Assembly (NCBI GenBank): GCA_964017185.1
Contig: OZ024870.1
Location: 58,096,312-58,160,311, forward strand
Direction of reading: 5' to 3'
Length of the DNA: 64,000 bases
Source: Rugalucina vietnamica
Taxonomy: Eukaryota > Mollusca > Bivalvia > Lucinida > Lucinidae
The stretch's first letter is position 1. Each line of letters opens with the position of its first letter. Of this stretch, positions 10,493 through 22,700 are shown in pieces. A model generated the notes under the pieces. The model was not told the DNA's origin, ran no database searches, and saw only the letters and a program-made list of their open reading frames with translations. The translations under genes and the position numbers were made by a program.

Positions 10493-11675
10493 AAAGGTAC
10501 AAGTAGGCAAAGATCAGGAAAAGGCGCAATCAGAAAAAGACTCCCACTCCAAAAACCAAGGTGGGAAAAAACCAAACTAACAATCAGGCACTTATACCAT
10601 GAAAACACTTCGTAAGCCGAATGAGCAGCTATTTTCCCAATAGGTGGCCACTCAGTTACCTTAACTTAACTAAAAATATGCAAACATACATAAGGCGCCA
10701 ACAGCACAAAAATATTTTAAACACCAAGACATAAAACAAAAAGAACCACCACAGAAGTATCGACTTGGAACGATCAGTAACACAAAGTTACTGGCGGGTT
10801 TAAATCGATTTTACACGGCCGTAACCTCACCCTCACCTTCTGCAGTGGTTCATAACATTTAGTTAGTTCTTCGGTCCTCGTGGTGAATCTCTAACTAGTA
10901 AATGAATCATCAAGAACAAACAAATAAATCATGATAAACATCCTGATGAATCAAAAACCAGGACTCACAGATTCAGTAAGCTGCCCGACGATGGAGATCC
11001 CTGGGCGCCAAATAACTTACTAACTCCGGAGCTAAAGAAAAACATCAGTTGGACCCCGGTGGGCCAAGCAACAGACAAGAAGCTCCGGCCCCAACCAACT
11101 AAAATGAATAGCTTTAAGTCGGGGCCATCATAGAGTCTGACGCCCGACCCACCGGCGTGCAATTAAAGAAGGCAGCATAGTTATCAACCGTGATTGGGTT
11201 AAAAACTAAGCATGCAGACTGTCGCATAACATTCAAGTTATAACCTATACGTCTGTAACGTGTTATGATTTTTCTAAACTGAAAAGAAAAATCATTACTT
11301 CCTATAAGTTTCTTAAATTTGTAAACCAAGTCACCATAAAATTCTGGTTCCGAAAGACCCTCACTTAAAAGCGTCTTTAACCCAACATTATATTTGGAAA
11401 TCAATTCATAGTGTCTACGATAAAATTTAGAAAAAGTTTTTCGAAGTTTATGATACCGATAGCCCTGTTGGAGAAGTTTGGCCGTTAAAGATTTATTTCG
11501 AGCGTTGAAGTCTGTAACATGATTGCAGACTCTAGCAAACCTAATAAGTTGCGAAATGTATACACCATAAGAAGCACGAAGAGGAACGTCACCATCCAAA
11601 AACGGAAAATTTACTATATCAAAATCAAAATCATCGCGCTTATCATAAATTTTACAAAACCACATTCGATCATCA
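10493..11675 (-). mobile_element. 5'-truncated retroelement: reverse-transcriptase C-terminus plus 3' tail
   Basis: The minus-strand frame 11665-11114 encodes about 183 residues beginning in SSKIYDKRDDF-type sequence (here CKIYDKRDDFDFDIVNFPF), with [45 protein letters not shown] and CTPVGRASDSMM. This is the C-terminal part of a reverse-transcriptase ORF common in marine invertebrates. I cannot place the clade (non-LTR or Penelope-like) with certainty. The ORF is followed by a conserved 3' tail ending at CTTTGCCTACTTGTACC (plus-strand reverse complement at 10493). The N-terminal RT palm is absent, so this is a dead, 5'-truncated copy. The same tail recurs at least seven more times in the window. 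Confidence 0.8.
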
Positions 11676-11679
11676 TTAG

Positions 11680-11785
11680 CGCTGGGTTTGTAGTTACGTT
11701 ATGCATAGCCTACCGTCAGTAGTCCTGCAACCTTCGAGATGAGCGGTCGTGTTTATTTATCTCACACCTTTCTGGGATTTAAATC
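11680..11785. repeat. Short repeat shared with 15545-15650
   Basis: GTTACGTTATGCATAGCCTAC...CAGTAGTCCTGCAACC...CGAG is found here and again at about 15553-15605 with few differences. Family not recognised. Confidence 0.6.
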
Positions 11786-11824
11786 ACAATTCTGTTGAAC
11801 ATGTGTTCGCCTATAGAGCACAAT

Positions 11825-11889
11825 GTTTGTTTGTTTATTTGTTTGTTTAGATTGATGCTTTGGTCATGCCAGGACGTTGCCTGCATTTT
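11825..11889 (-). repeat. SINE-like repeat, left fragment (split)
   Basis: A (TTTG)n tract, ATTGATGC, then GGACGTTGCCTGCATTTT. The repeat resumes at 14555 with a GGACTTTAGGATGTTATGA-like block and GCTTGAAATATAACCA. The HINE-like element 11890-14554 is inserted between the two parts. Confidence 0.75.
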
Positions 11890-14554
11890 AGCTCACCTGA
11901 GCCAAAGGTGAGCTTATAGGATAGCCATGCTGCGGCGTCCGTCCGTCCTTCCGACCGTCGTCCACAATTTCAAAGATCTCCTCTGAAACCGCTTGGCCAA
12001 TCAAAGCCAAACTTCCCGTGGAGCAATCTTAGGAAGGGATGAACGAAAGTTTATACAAATGGTTCAGGTCACATGACTAAGATGGCCGCCATGCCCATAT
12101 ATGGTGAAAAACATAAAAAAATCTTTTTCTCTGGAACCAGTGGACCGATTTCAACGAAACTTGGTGTGTATCATAGGGGACTCTGGTCTATGATAGTTTA
12201 ATTAAATCATGACCTTGGGTTGATCTTGACCTATTTTACGGCAAGGTCAATTTTTGTTATACCGGCTTTTCAATGAAAAAAAAAATGAAAACATTGAAAT
12301 TTTCAGAAAGTTTCGTAGCCTGTGACCCGAAAGTTGGTAGATACAGACAACATATTGAGCTAATGAAGTGTTGTGAGTATTAAAGGTCAAGGTCATTTTT
12401 TTACCTTGGCCAAAGGTCATTTACAAATTAAATGTAAAACTTAATTTTCTCAGTAACCGCTTGACCAATCAAAGCCAAATTTTATATGCAGTATTCTTGG
12501 GATAGAGGGATGAAAGTTTATATAAATAGTTAAGATCACATGACCAAGATGGCCGCCCTGAGTATAAATAACAAAAACCTTTTAAACTTTTCTTCTCCAG
12601 AACCAGAAGCCTTACGATTTTGAAACTTGACATGAAGGGGGATGAGCTCTACAAAGTTTTATATAAATCATGGTCCAGGGATGACCTTGACATATCTTAT
12701 GGCAAGGTCAACATAGGGCGCCCATGTATTTGAAAGGGGAAAATTGTCAAAATGTCATTTGAAGGGAAAAGCTTTATGGAAATGGGCAAATGGACTGAAT
12801 ATTTGTGATTCTGAAAACAAATGTATCCCAGGGACAGGTCTGTCCCCACCCCGGGGCAATATACATGTATATTACGATAATATTCAAAGAACCGCTTGGC
12901 CAATCAAAGCCAAACTTCGTGTGGAACATTCTTAGGAAGGGAGAATGAAAGTTTATATGAATAGTCAAGGTCACATGACCAAGATGGCCGCCATGGCCAT
13001 AAATAGCAAAAACCTTTAAAAATCTTCTTCTCCAGAACCAGAAGGCCTATGATTTTGAAATTTGGCATGAAGCATCAGGGAGAGGAGCTCTACAAAGTTT
13101 ATATAAAGTTTATATAAATCATGACCTTGGGATCAGATGACCATGGCCTATTTTATGGCAAGTCCAACATAGGTTGCCCATGCATTTGAATGGAGAAAAT
13201 TAGTAAAATGTAATTAAATGGGAGGAGACTTGCTGGGAGTATGCAAATGGACAGAAGATTTATGTTTATGAAAACAATGTTCTCAAGGGGTTGTCTGCCC
13301 CTGTCCCGGGGCAATATACATGAATATGACCATAATATTCAAACATCTTCTTCTCTGAATCCGCTTTGTCAGTCAAACTCAAACTTTATGTGGAGCATCG
13401 TTAGGAATGGGTAATTAAAGTTTATATAAATGGTTCAGGTCACGTGACCAAGATGGCCACCATGGCTATAAATGGCAAAAACCTTAAAAATGCGGAAATA
13501 CGTCGATCAATTTCGAGGCGATACTACATGAGAAAAATGGGTAATATGGTATTGCCTCGGGCAATATCACCTGCCTCTGGTGAACAAATCGTCATGTCAC
13601 CCTCACTCAAGGGCAACAATTGTATAATATTGGTTGGTTCGTGCTGAACTCATTTTTTTAAGTTTTAAGCCACTCACCCTGTAAAATATGGGTCATGGGT
13701 TCAGTCCAGGGCTTCTGCAGTCCTTCGGTCCGAGACTTTCACAGACAAATGTGTCACTAAGTGGTGGGCACGTGTTGGACTCGTTATAATTTATAAGCCA
13801 CTAGCCTTGTAAAACAAGAGTCGATGGATCAATCCCGGGATTCTCCAGTCACCCTTTTAGAGATTTTAAATCGAGATTCCGTCTCTAAATCACCTTAGTC
13901 TATGAGTGGGTCGTTGACCAACAAATCAAATGAGTATTTGCATTGCAACTTTAGAATTTATTTAATAAATACATGTGTGGTCGACGTAAAGTTAATTAAT
14001 TTATTTTATGTAAGAAGTTTAGAACTTATTTTCATGATTCTGCTGACATGTCAATGTTTATTTTAGTGCAGCTATAAACCAGAAAGTTATCAAAATATTT
14101 TATTTTATTTTTTATTATTATTTTAATCCTCGTAGTGTGTATTTGCTTCATCCGCCAAGTAAAACCAATGAATTTAATTATGCATAATTAGGGAAAAATA
14201 ATTTGTTTGCAGTAGGTGTCCACTGTTTTGCCATCACCGTGTATAAATGTTGGTTATAGACACGATTCAAAATGTGTACTGAGTATCAGATAACCATCTC
14301 TGATCATACATCTTGGTTTGCCAGCGCTTTCTTCTTTGCTCTGTCCCAGAGCATTTTTTACTTGTAAATCTTATTCTTCAGAACCGGAAGAGCTATGATT
14401 TTGAAACTTTGCCTGAAGCATCAGTGAATGGAGCTCTACAAAGTTTGTATACATCATGACTCCGGGATGACCTTGGCCTATTTTATGGCAAGGTCAGCTG
14501 AGGTCGCATATCCAACATCTCAGGTGAGCGTTTATAGGACCATTGGTCCTCTGG
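11890..14554 (+). mobile_element. HINE-like (Helitron2/Helentron-type non-autonomous) element
   Basis: Starts AGCTCACCTGAGCC with a hairpin (AGCTCACCT...AGGTGAGCT) and ends AGGACCATTGGTCCTCTGG, a hairpin followed by CTGG. Between the ends are tandem units of several hundred bases containing TTGGCCAATCAAAGCC, CCAAGATGGCCGCC, TCTTCTTCTCCAGAACC and GACCTTGACCTATTTTA-like segments. It is inserted in a SINE-like repeat so that CATTTT is followed directly by the element and then TATTGGAC, meaning no duplication of the target. It has no ORF of its own. Classification is inferred from terminal hairpins, tandem core and T-run insertion. Confidence 0.75.
13630..13930 (+). repeat. tRNA-Thr-like SINE segments, two in tandem
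   Basis: Two copies of a CCACT..CCTTGTAAAACAAGAGTC block followed by a box-B-like GGATCAATCCCGG / GGGTTCAGTCCAGGG, and a GAGTGGGTCGTTGACCAACAAATCAAA tail. They resemble the tRNA-Thr(TGT)-like part of the SINE at about 56085-56245. They lie inside the HINE-like element. Confidence 0.55.
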
Positions 14555-14625
14555 TATTGGACTTTAGGATGTTATGAGATGCTTGAAATATAACCATCAA
14601 TGTGATTTTAATGTGTATTTGTTTA
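14555..14625 (-). repeat. SINE-like repeat, right fragment (split)
   Basis: Continuation of the repeat that begins at 11825, separated by insertion of the HINE-like element. Confidence 0.7.
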
Positions 14626-14698
14626 TCTAAAATATCGAGGACGGCCATTTTCGTCCTCAAATTTTCGCCGTCTCAACTTCTGTTTTCCTCTAAACATG

Positions 14699-15488
14699 TA
14701 GCGTAAGGCGACCAGTGATCGATCAAGGACCAGTGATCGATCACTAAGTCGTTATCGCCTATTAATTTCCAAAGGATACCTCAATTGAATCTTGTGCTAG
14801 TCTCACCTTAAAGCGCATTATATTACCTTACAAATATTAATTTAAATTTATTTGGAAGCCGTTTCTACCTCGCATTTTCTGGCACTATACGAAGAGGGAG
14901 TCCAAGTTGCACTGCTTAAAAGCGATGATTGTTCACTAAATTCTCCAAGATGAAACGATCTGCATTCGTTCCGATTGCTTAAATGTTTTAACATCACTTC
15001 CTACTAAACAAATCTGATCCACATTCCAAATTGTATAGGATAATGCTGCGACTAATGGACAATTTCTGTGATTTTCGGGCCATTTTATCAACCGTTTTCC
15101 ATTGTTTCTATTGGCGTTTATGCATTTTTACCTCCTCATTTCGTTGCTCCATTTGTTTTAACTCACTGTAAAATTTCCACATTGCGTTTTGTGGCTAGAG
15201 ATAAACAATAATTACACTTTCTAAAAAGTTAGCCAGCGTTTTTAAAAGACAAAGAAGCTGATTGATCACTGGTCCACCTGACCCTAATTCACACTGTATG
15301 ATGGCGGATGTGTTAAAAATGACGTCACTGAGAACGTGACGTGATGACGTCACAAACTGACATATTGTAAAACATGGAGAAGGTTCAAGCTTCAATGTGG
15401 TATGCAATCATGCATTCTCCAATGCATGTCTAATCCCAAAATTTATCAAACATGGCTATCTTGATCGATCACTGGTCCTCTTACGCTA
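14699..15488. mobile_element. Non-autonomous TIR element (about 790 bp)
   Basis: Left end TAGCGTAAGGCGACCAGTGA followed by TCGATCAAG; the right end is the reverse complement of TAGCGTAAGAGGACCAGTGA and TCGATCAAG. GACCAGTGATCGATC and its inverse also recur subterminally (14730-14750, 15260-15280). No coding sequence is recognised inside. Confidence 0.75.
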
Positions 15489-15544
15489 GTATTCTGTATC
15501 TAGTAGTTTTCACCTTAGCCAATTATTTAGGAAAAAACATTTGT

Positions 15545-17085
15545 AGCGCTGTGTTTATAGTTACGTTATGCATAGCCTACCCTCAGTAGTCCTGCAACCA
15601 TCGAGGTGAACGTTCGTGTTCGTTTTTGCCCTTTCTTTCTGAGATTTATCTGTCGAGATTTTAATTGTCGCAACGACCAGTGCCATTACCTAGCTATAAC
15701 ATTGTGCACCACGAACGCGTATATGCAGCGAGTAAACCACGGATCCCGTTTTAAAAAGACCTTTAGTAGGACGCGAAGGAACATAAATATCTGAGGTTAG
15801 TTAAGCTGCTGCCATAACCTCAGGAATCAGCGACGTATCGCTCGCCTATGAACATTTCGATACACCGAGATCTGAGGTATTTTGTTCAAACGGCGTACGT
15901 GTGACGTACCTGCTACGTTCCTGTGGCGTAGGCCTATCTGTATTGGTATGAAATTTCACTTTCGTATGTACGGCGTATTAAAGCGCATGTGTTACGTACG
16001 TGTGACGAATGTGCACGGCACAAGAAACGTACCCGTGACGTACACGTATCCACGGCGTATGCAAGTATGTTCCATTCTTATCTGCAGCATATCTGCTCTG
16101 TAACAAATGCGTTTTAATACCTATCAGAACAGAACGGTTGCGTTCAGAGGTCGAAGATACCACTGAAGATTTCAAAATAATCTAGATTAATTCCAAAGAA
16201 AAACGGAGAAAGCATCTTCAATAGCTCCCCATCCTGGTTGCGAGACTCCATTAACAAATACTCAGGGTACTGTGAACGTAAACCTGAAAGAACCCGGCAC
16301 GGCATTCTGGACCATGAGAAACATCTGATCCATGACTTTTGAAAAAACGAAAACAAAACACATAATTTACATAGATACTCTTGGAACGCCAAAAATACTC
16401 CCAATACTCTTAATACGTCAAACATACACCAAGGCTGCGAAACGTACGGAGCACGTTTATAGCACATACACCGTTGATACGCGAGTTACGCCGCTAGTAC
16501 GTCGCGCATACGCCGTAGATACAAAAAGACAGTCCAGGATACGCCACACATACTTAACAGTTACGAAAGGTACGCTGGTATACCTGCTACGTTGCTTTCG
16601 TATATATGACGTACCTTTCTAATCTTTATACGACGTATACGCTGTAGATACGCGAGTCGTTTGGCAATAGTATGACAGCTGCGTTACTCACTTTACATTT
16701 AATACTAGTATACTTACTGTGGAAAACGTATCCAATATAGCATATAAAATACCAATGGAAAGTAGTGCCAGAGTGAGGACAGTCAAAAGTAAATTCCGTT
16801 TCGAACACATACTTTTATTAATAGAAATTGGTAATAGTCATAACTCAAAAAGTAAACACTTTGAATTTAACGGTCAAACTTTAAACAAAACCAACTTGCG
16901 TGTTCAATAAACGTCGAAATCTAATCGCAGAAAAAATCGAAGACGTTTATGTATTATTTGAAGCTTCTGGCTATACATAAATTGTATTACTATGTTTATA
17001 GTAGCTTAATAAACTATGACACATCCCAACAAACATTGAAGTAAGGTTAAATTGAACTTCTTATATAATCATTTGCAAGATCTGA
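15545..17085. repeat. CGTA/TACG-rich degenerate repeat region upstream of the CHST15-like gene
   Basis: Blocks at about 15880-16110 and 16430-16680 are dense in GTACGT, ACGCGAGT, CGGCGTA and TACGCC motifs at short, irregular spacing, unlike the CpG-poor surroundings. A minus-strand open frame at 16144-16467 is not recognisable as a protein family. The last 150 bp before the ATG at 17086 are AT-rich, with a TATATAA at about 17062. Confidence 0.5.
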
Positions 17086-17301
17086 ATGAATAAGTGTAGT
17101 TTTATGTGTGTGCGGAATATGACAGCATATGTGCAAGGTTTTAGACGCAGGTGGCTTAAGGGACCCGTATTGCTTAATGTATTGACATTGTGTGTTTTGA
17201 TATTTTTCTGCATTTTCTGGGCGAATAAATATATGATGGGAATCAACATTTACGTGAAAGGATGTGGAACTGGAACCAGAGACTGTCAGCCATACGTATC
17301 C
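17086..17301 (+). CDS. CHST15: CHST15-like exon 1: cytosolic tail and signal anchor
   Basis: Encodes 72 residues: a short basic cytosolic tail (FRRRWLKGP), a hydrophobic helix [18 protein letters not shown], and the start of the stem. The donor is CC|GTGAGT at 17302, phase 0. A stop codon immediately upstream in frame supports this ATG; a further untranslated exon upstream cannot be excluded. Confidence 0.85.
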
Positions 17302-19678
17302 GTGAGTCAGCATCATGTTTATAATTAAGCTTGAGTTACAGTTCTGACATTCGTTATAAACATATATTTCCTTTGTATAAACTAAAACAGTTGAAAAAGT
17401 TGATTTTTTTTCCTTTGTGATTTTATTCAAAACGTAGATTGTGTGTACACGTAAGAACGGCCGCGTCGATTTGTTTGTTTGTTTGTTTGTTTGGATCGGT
17501 GCTTAACGTCTTAGTCAACAGCTATGGTCATGTCGGGACATTGCCTCCATTTAATGGGAGTTTTACCCAAACTGAATGATTATGATGTCATGAAATCCAA
17601 AACGTGCTTCAGATGTGTAGCCGATAAGGCTTATACGTATGGATGGTTTGACTTGAAACCACTTTTCCTAAGCAGGCTCGGACCCGACCGATTAAGCAAT
17701 ATTCAGATGGTCAGTTGCGCATATGCTTTGCCTAGAGGTACAAGCAACCCATTGAGGGCCCATATTCCCACCCGACCACCATTAAGGCGGTTCTAACGAG
17801 TACCCACAATCATGTACATGTAAGTCGGGTGGGAATATGGGCCCCGCCCATTGGGTCTAAAGAAATAGATGGGCTGCTTGTGCCTCCAGGCAAAGCTTAT
17901 ACACTACTGACTGACCATCTGATTACTGGTTAACCGCTCTGGTCTGAGCCTGTCCGGGAAACGTGGTTCAAGTCAAACCACCCCAACGTATTTAACTCCC
18001 TGCTTTATGTGCGTTGTGTTTTAGTAATATACTAGTCTAAAGCGCTAAACTATAATGAGAACATCTAGTCCATACTTATATTTGTGCTTTTGTTGAAAAA
18101 AAAAATGCTTGACCTCATAGAGCTACATTTTCTTTTTCAAGGTCACAAAGGACACGCTAACGCTGAAACACATACAAACGGTCGGAACGACTGAAGATAA
18201 AACGCTGGTGAAATATAATACAAGGAAGCAACATTTAAATAAGCTTCCTTTGGAGAAACAACCACCTAGAGAAATTAAAGAGGAAACTAAAACTGATGTA
18301 GTATACGCAAAACAGAAAGTTAAGGAACCGAAACGTGGTCACATTGAGTCTCCTCAGGGAAAAGAAGCAACAGAAAACCTAGATCAGAGAGATCATCAGG
18401 ACATTAAATATCATGGTATTGACCTTATGATGTTGGTGAGTGAACTCATCAGGATAACATTTCCGTGTAATGTATACCCTCTTATACCCCACTTTTACAT
18501 AGGAAACTGGGGTATGCAGGGGTATACCTAATTTTCTTATTTTGATCCAAAACATACAGCGTGGGTACTCGTTAGAACCGTGTACCAACAATGTATGTGG
18601 GGTGGCGATTCATGGGCGGAGGAAACATATTAAAATTCAAACTTTTTCTGGTGAGATTTTCAATTTTAACAGCTGAAAAAAATCTGTATATTGCATGGGC
18701 AAGTTTTCGCAATGTGAGGTGATTGTGGTAGTGGTGGTATTTACGACTCCATGAACAGCTAAGGTCCTATTCCATCACGAAAGCACGCCCATGTAATAAA
18801 CAGATTTTTCTCAAGTTCTAAAAATTGAACATTTTCAGTTACTGTAGATTTTTGTTTAATATTTTTCTTATTTTTGCTCAAAACATAGATTGTTGGAACT
18901 GGTTAGAACCGTCTCGCCGAGGCGGTTCTAACGAGTACACACAATCTATGTTTTGGATCAAAAATAAGAAAAATAGGTATACCCCTGCATACCCCATTTT
19001 TTCTGTATAATAGTGGGGTTTAAGGGGGTATACATTTCACGAACATGTTTTCCTGATGCAGAAACTGAGGTTAGTAGTTCTCGAAGGCATCGTAAGTTCC
19101 CCTGCTTACGACATATACTGACGATGGTCTTAAGATGGCCATCTTAAAATTTACGCCCTTGCTATTCCAGTTTCTCTGAGCTATCGTAACTTTTAGAAAT
19201 GAAAGGTGCCACTTCGCCCAGTACAGAAAATTTTGGCATTCTTGATCATGTTCTTTCAGTAAGAAATTGATTTTTGTGCCTTCACCAGGTTGAGTTTAAT
19301 ATTTTGAGAAATAACAAAAGCAGCTTTGGGTCCCAGCCCATGTCATTTCAGCTCAGTGCATTTGGGACCTAAAAGATAGATGGGCTACTTGTGCCTCCAG
19401 GCAAAGCTTAGATATACACTACTGAATTATGGGTTAATGTAAACCCCAAGAAATGAACCGATACGGACGACTGTATAGGTCTACTCTTTTGCGTGATTTC
19501 TCTTTTTTTTTTTTTTCACTTTTGTCGTTAGTGCAATTTATTAAAGCTTTTGGAAATGATTTAAACATATTAAAAATTGTAAAACTGTTTAAAACTACAT
19601 TTCCGACTTTTGACCCCACAAGACCCAAACTGCCAGATAACGTCACAAATAGAAGAAACTACAACTTGAATGTAAAAA

Positions 19679-19728
<50 letters not shown>

Positions 19729-22700
19729 AACGTCCAAAAGAGCATATTTAATAGGCACGTTTTTGTTTATATTTACAGCCCAAATATACTTTCGATCCTG
19801 CATACAAAAACCCATGTTGGAACGAAAATGGAACCTTACGGTGTTTACCATACTTCTTTCTTCTTGGAGTGAAAAAATCAGGCACTACGGCATTGTGGAA
19901 ACAAATTTCTAGCCATCCAGACTTCGCATTCCAAACATTACGGAAGGAGCAGCAGTGGTTTGCCGTATTGCGTTTTAATAAATCAGCAAGTGAGTTAATC
20001 TATATACACTAGGCTGAAAATAAAAAATCTTGCACCACCCTGTTTTTTTATGTAATTTTTATTATTAAGTACAATTGTTTTATTACTAACATTTTCTTTT
20101 TGATAATTCCAATATCATACCTTTGACTTTGCAGCAAATTCAAAACTTTTGATGACAATGCAAAATCTTTGAGGCAAAAAGTGTAAAATTGCAATTTTTG
20201 GGAAAAATTGATAACCAACGAAATTTTTCAATGAGTTTTCATTGTACAGGGTGTCCCAAAAAACGTGTCCGCTATAATATATGTTTACTATTTATTTCAT
20301 TTTTACAGAAAACTCAATCAAACTTAGTAGCAGTATGCTTAAAAACAATGTCATTAAATATATATTAATTAAAATAATTATGTACTACGCCTAATATCGG
20401 AAATGACCACCATTAGTTTAAATGACCCCTTTTGGAGCAATGAAAATTTTATATGACACGTTTTATGGTCGTTCACTCCCCATTTTGGAATAAAATTTCT
20501 ATTTTTCACCACATTTTGTCCATGTTTAACAAACTCATTTGTTTTTCTGATAATAATTGTTACTTCCTCCTCTTTATAACATTATTAAGGAAGAATAAAG
20601 GCTTGAAAATGCTTGGATATTGTATTTTGTTACTTTTTTCAATTTCGAGCAATGCAAATTGCAGCAGATAGCAGGAAATGACATCATCGATTTGATATGA
20701 CGCCACTTGCTAACGAAGCACCACCTAGCAAAATGGAAGTCAGATTCAGAATCAATTAAAATAGCACTACCACTGTGTAAAATATATTGCTTATATCTGT
20801 ATTATTTAAAAAGCTATGTACTTTTTTGTAGCGGCTACGTTTTTTTTGGGACACCCTGTATATGCGATCTGCATCATGACAGAAGCAGAAAAACAACAAA
20901 ACATTTCGAATTTTCGGGAATTTTTTTTTCTTTTTTTTTTTTTTTTTTTTTACATTTAGCATTTTCGGAAAATTAACCGGCGGTTTTGAAAATTTCTTTT
21001 AAACAGCAAGAAAAGAAACAAAACTACATTCTTAGGCTATGACAGGTAAGCACATGCCCCTCATATCAAGTTTTAAAAACGGAAGTCGTATCCGTTTGCT
21101 GTACTTCCGGTTGTATACTACAAGGTATACATAAATTATGACACTGTGTTGACCTTGGCCTAATTAACGACAAGGTCAATATAGGTCGCCCATGACTGTA
21201 ATAGTTAAACAAGTTTATTGGTATATCCTACATCTCTGTTGAGCGTTTACAGGACCAGTTGTTCTCCAGTTTTATTTGAGCCTGTGCATGAGAAAACCAA
21301 CAATTTGCATAGGCGAAAACAAAGCCGCAGATCAACCGCGAAGCTGATCAGCGCCTTTGTTTTCGCTACACGGATAATACAATCCCTCTCCTACTTAAAT
21401 ACAAAATTTCAAGCCTCTAACCATCTTCTGTGACTGTACAGGCCGGTTTGTGTCAGACCTGGTCGGGAACCCAAATTGTTGGTTTTCTCACGCACAGGCT
21501 CATTTACTTTCACATGTGAAAATATAAGAGTAATGGATAACTCCTGCATTTTCCATTTCCTTACATCCCTAGTCAGAATTTCAAACGTCTGCTACTTTAA
21601 ATTTCTTATTTGAGAACGCAAACATAAAAATGGCTTTCATTTTCCTAGTAAGAACATAATGAACATGTTGGTACCAATATTAATCAGAATTGCTATGTGT
21701 TTTCCTAATATGCACTTCCTCACTTCAGTGGGTTCTTTCCAGTTAGTTATCTATGTGGTACGTGGCGCTATCAAACATTAGACTTTGAGCCTGTGCATGA
21801 GAAAACCAACAATTTGGGTTACCGACCAGGCCCGACACAAATCAGCCTGTACAAGCACAGAAGACGACTGGAAACTTGAAATTTCGGATTTAAGAAGAAG
21901 AGCAATTGTACTATCCGTGTATCGAAAACAAAGGCGCTGATCAGCTTCGCGGTTACCGCGAAGCTGGTCTGCGCCATTGGTTTTGTATATGCAAATTGTT
22001 AGTTTTCTCATGCACAGGCTTAAGTAACTTGACTTGCATGGTTGTCACCAGTATTTTGAATAAATACAACCATTGACTTTTTTCCAAACGCACATACATA
22101 TTATGTAACGAAATAACAATGTAATGATAGCTAGACTGACTGACGACAAAATCCATAAAAGTAATGAAAATAAATAAATAAATAAAAATAAATAAATAAA
22201 TAAATAAAAACAAACTATATCGGATTTCTAGGTTCAAAAAGCAATATTTATATTGCCAGACTAGAAGAACCTGGCGGCATTGACTTATAGCAATCGATGC
22301 AGAGACAAATTCCTCAATTTTCTCCTTTTTATGCCGGAAATTATTTTTCAGATTGGCTTGGCAATTACTGGGATGATTCCTTACCCCGCGATAATTTTGA
22401 TGCCTATATAGATCTCTTTCAACGGGCAGCCACCCTAATAGATAGTAAAGAAAATCGGACCAATAATAAATGCCCACGGTGTCACATGATAACGGGTAAG
22501 TGTACTTATGTGAGCCGCGACGAGAGAAAACCGGTCTTCGAGGTTTCCGACCAGGTCTGACACAAACCGACCTCTACAGTCACAGAAGCAGGCTAGAAGC
22601 TTGAAATATCGGATTTAAGAAGAAGAGAAATTGTTATATCCGTGTTGCGAAAACAAAGGCACTGATCAGCTTCGCAGTATTGGTCGATTCGGACCTCAAG

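Noticed and set aside
16144-16467. 107-codon minus-strand frame as a gene
   Set aside because: The sequence is not recognisable and it overlaps the CGTA-rich repeat region.
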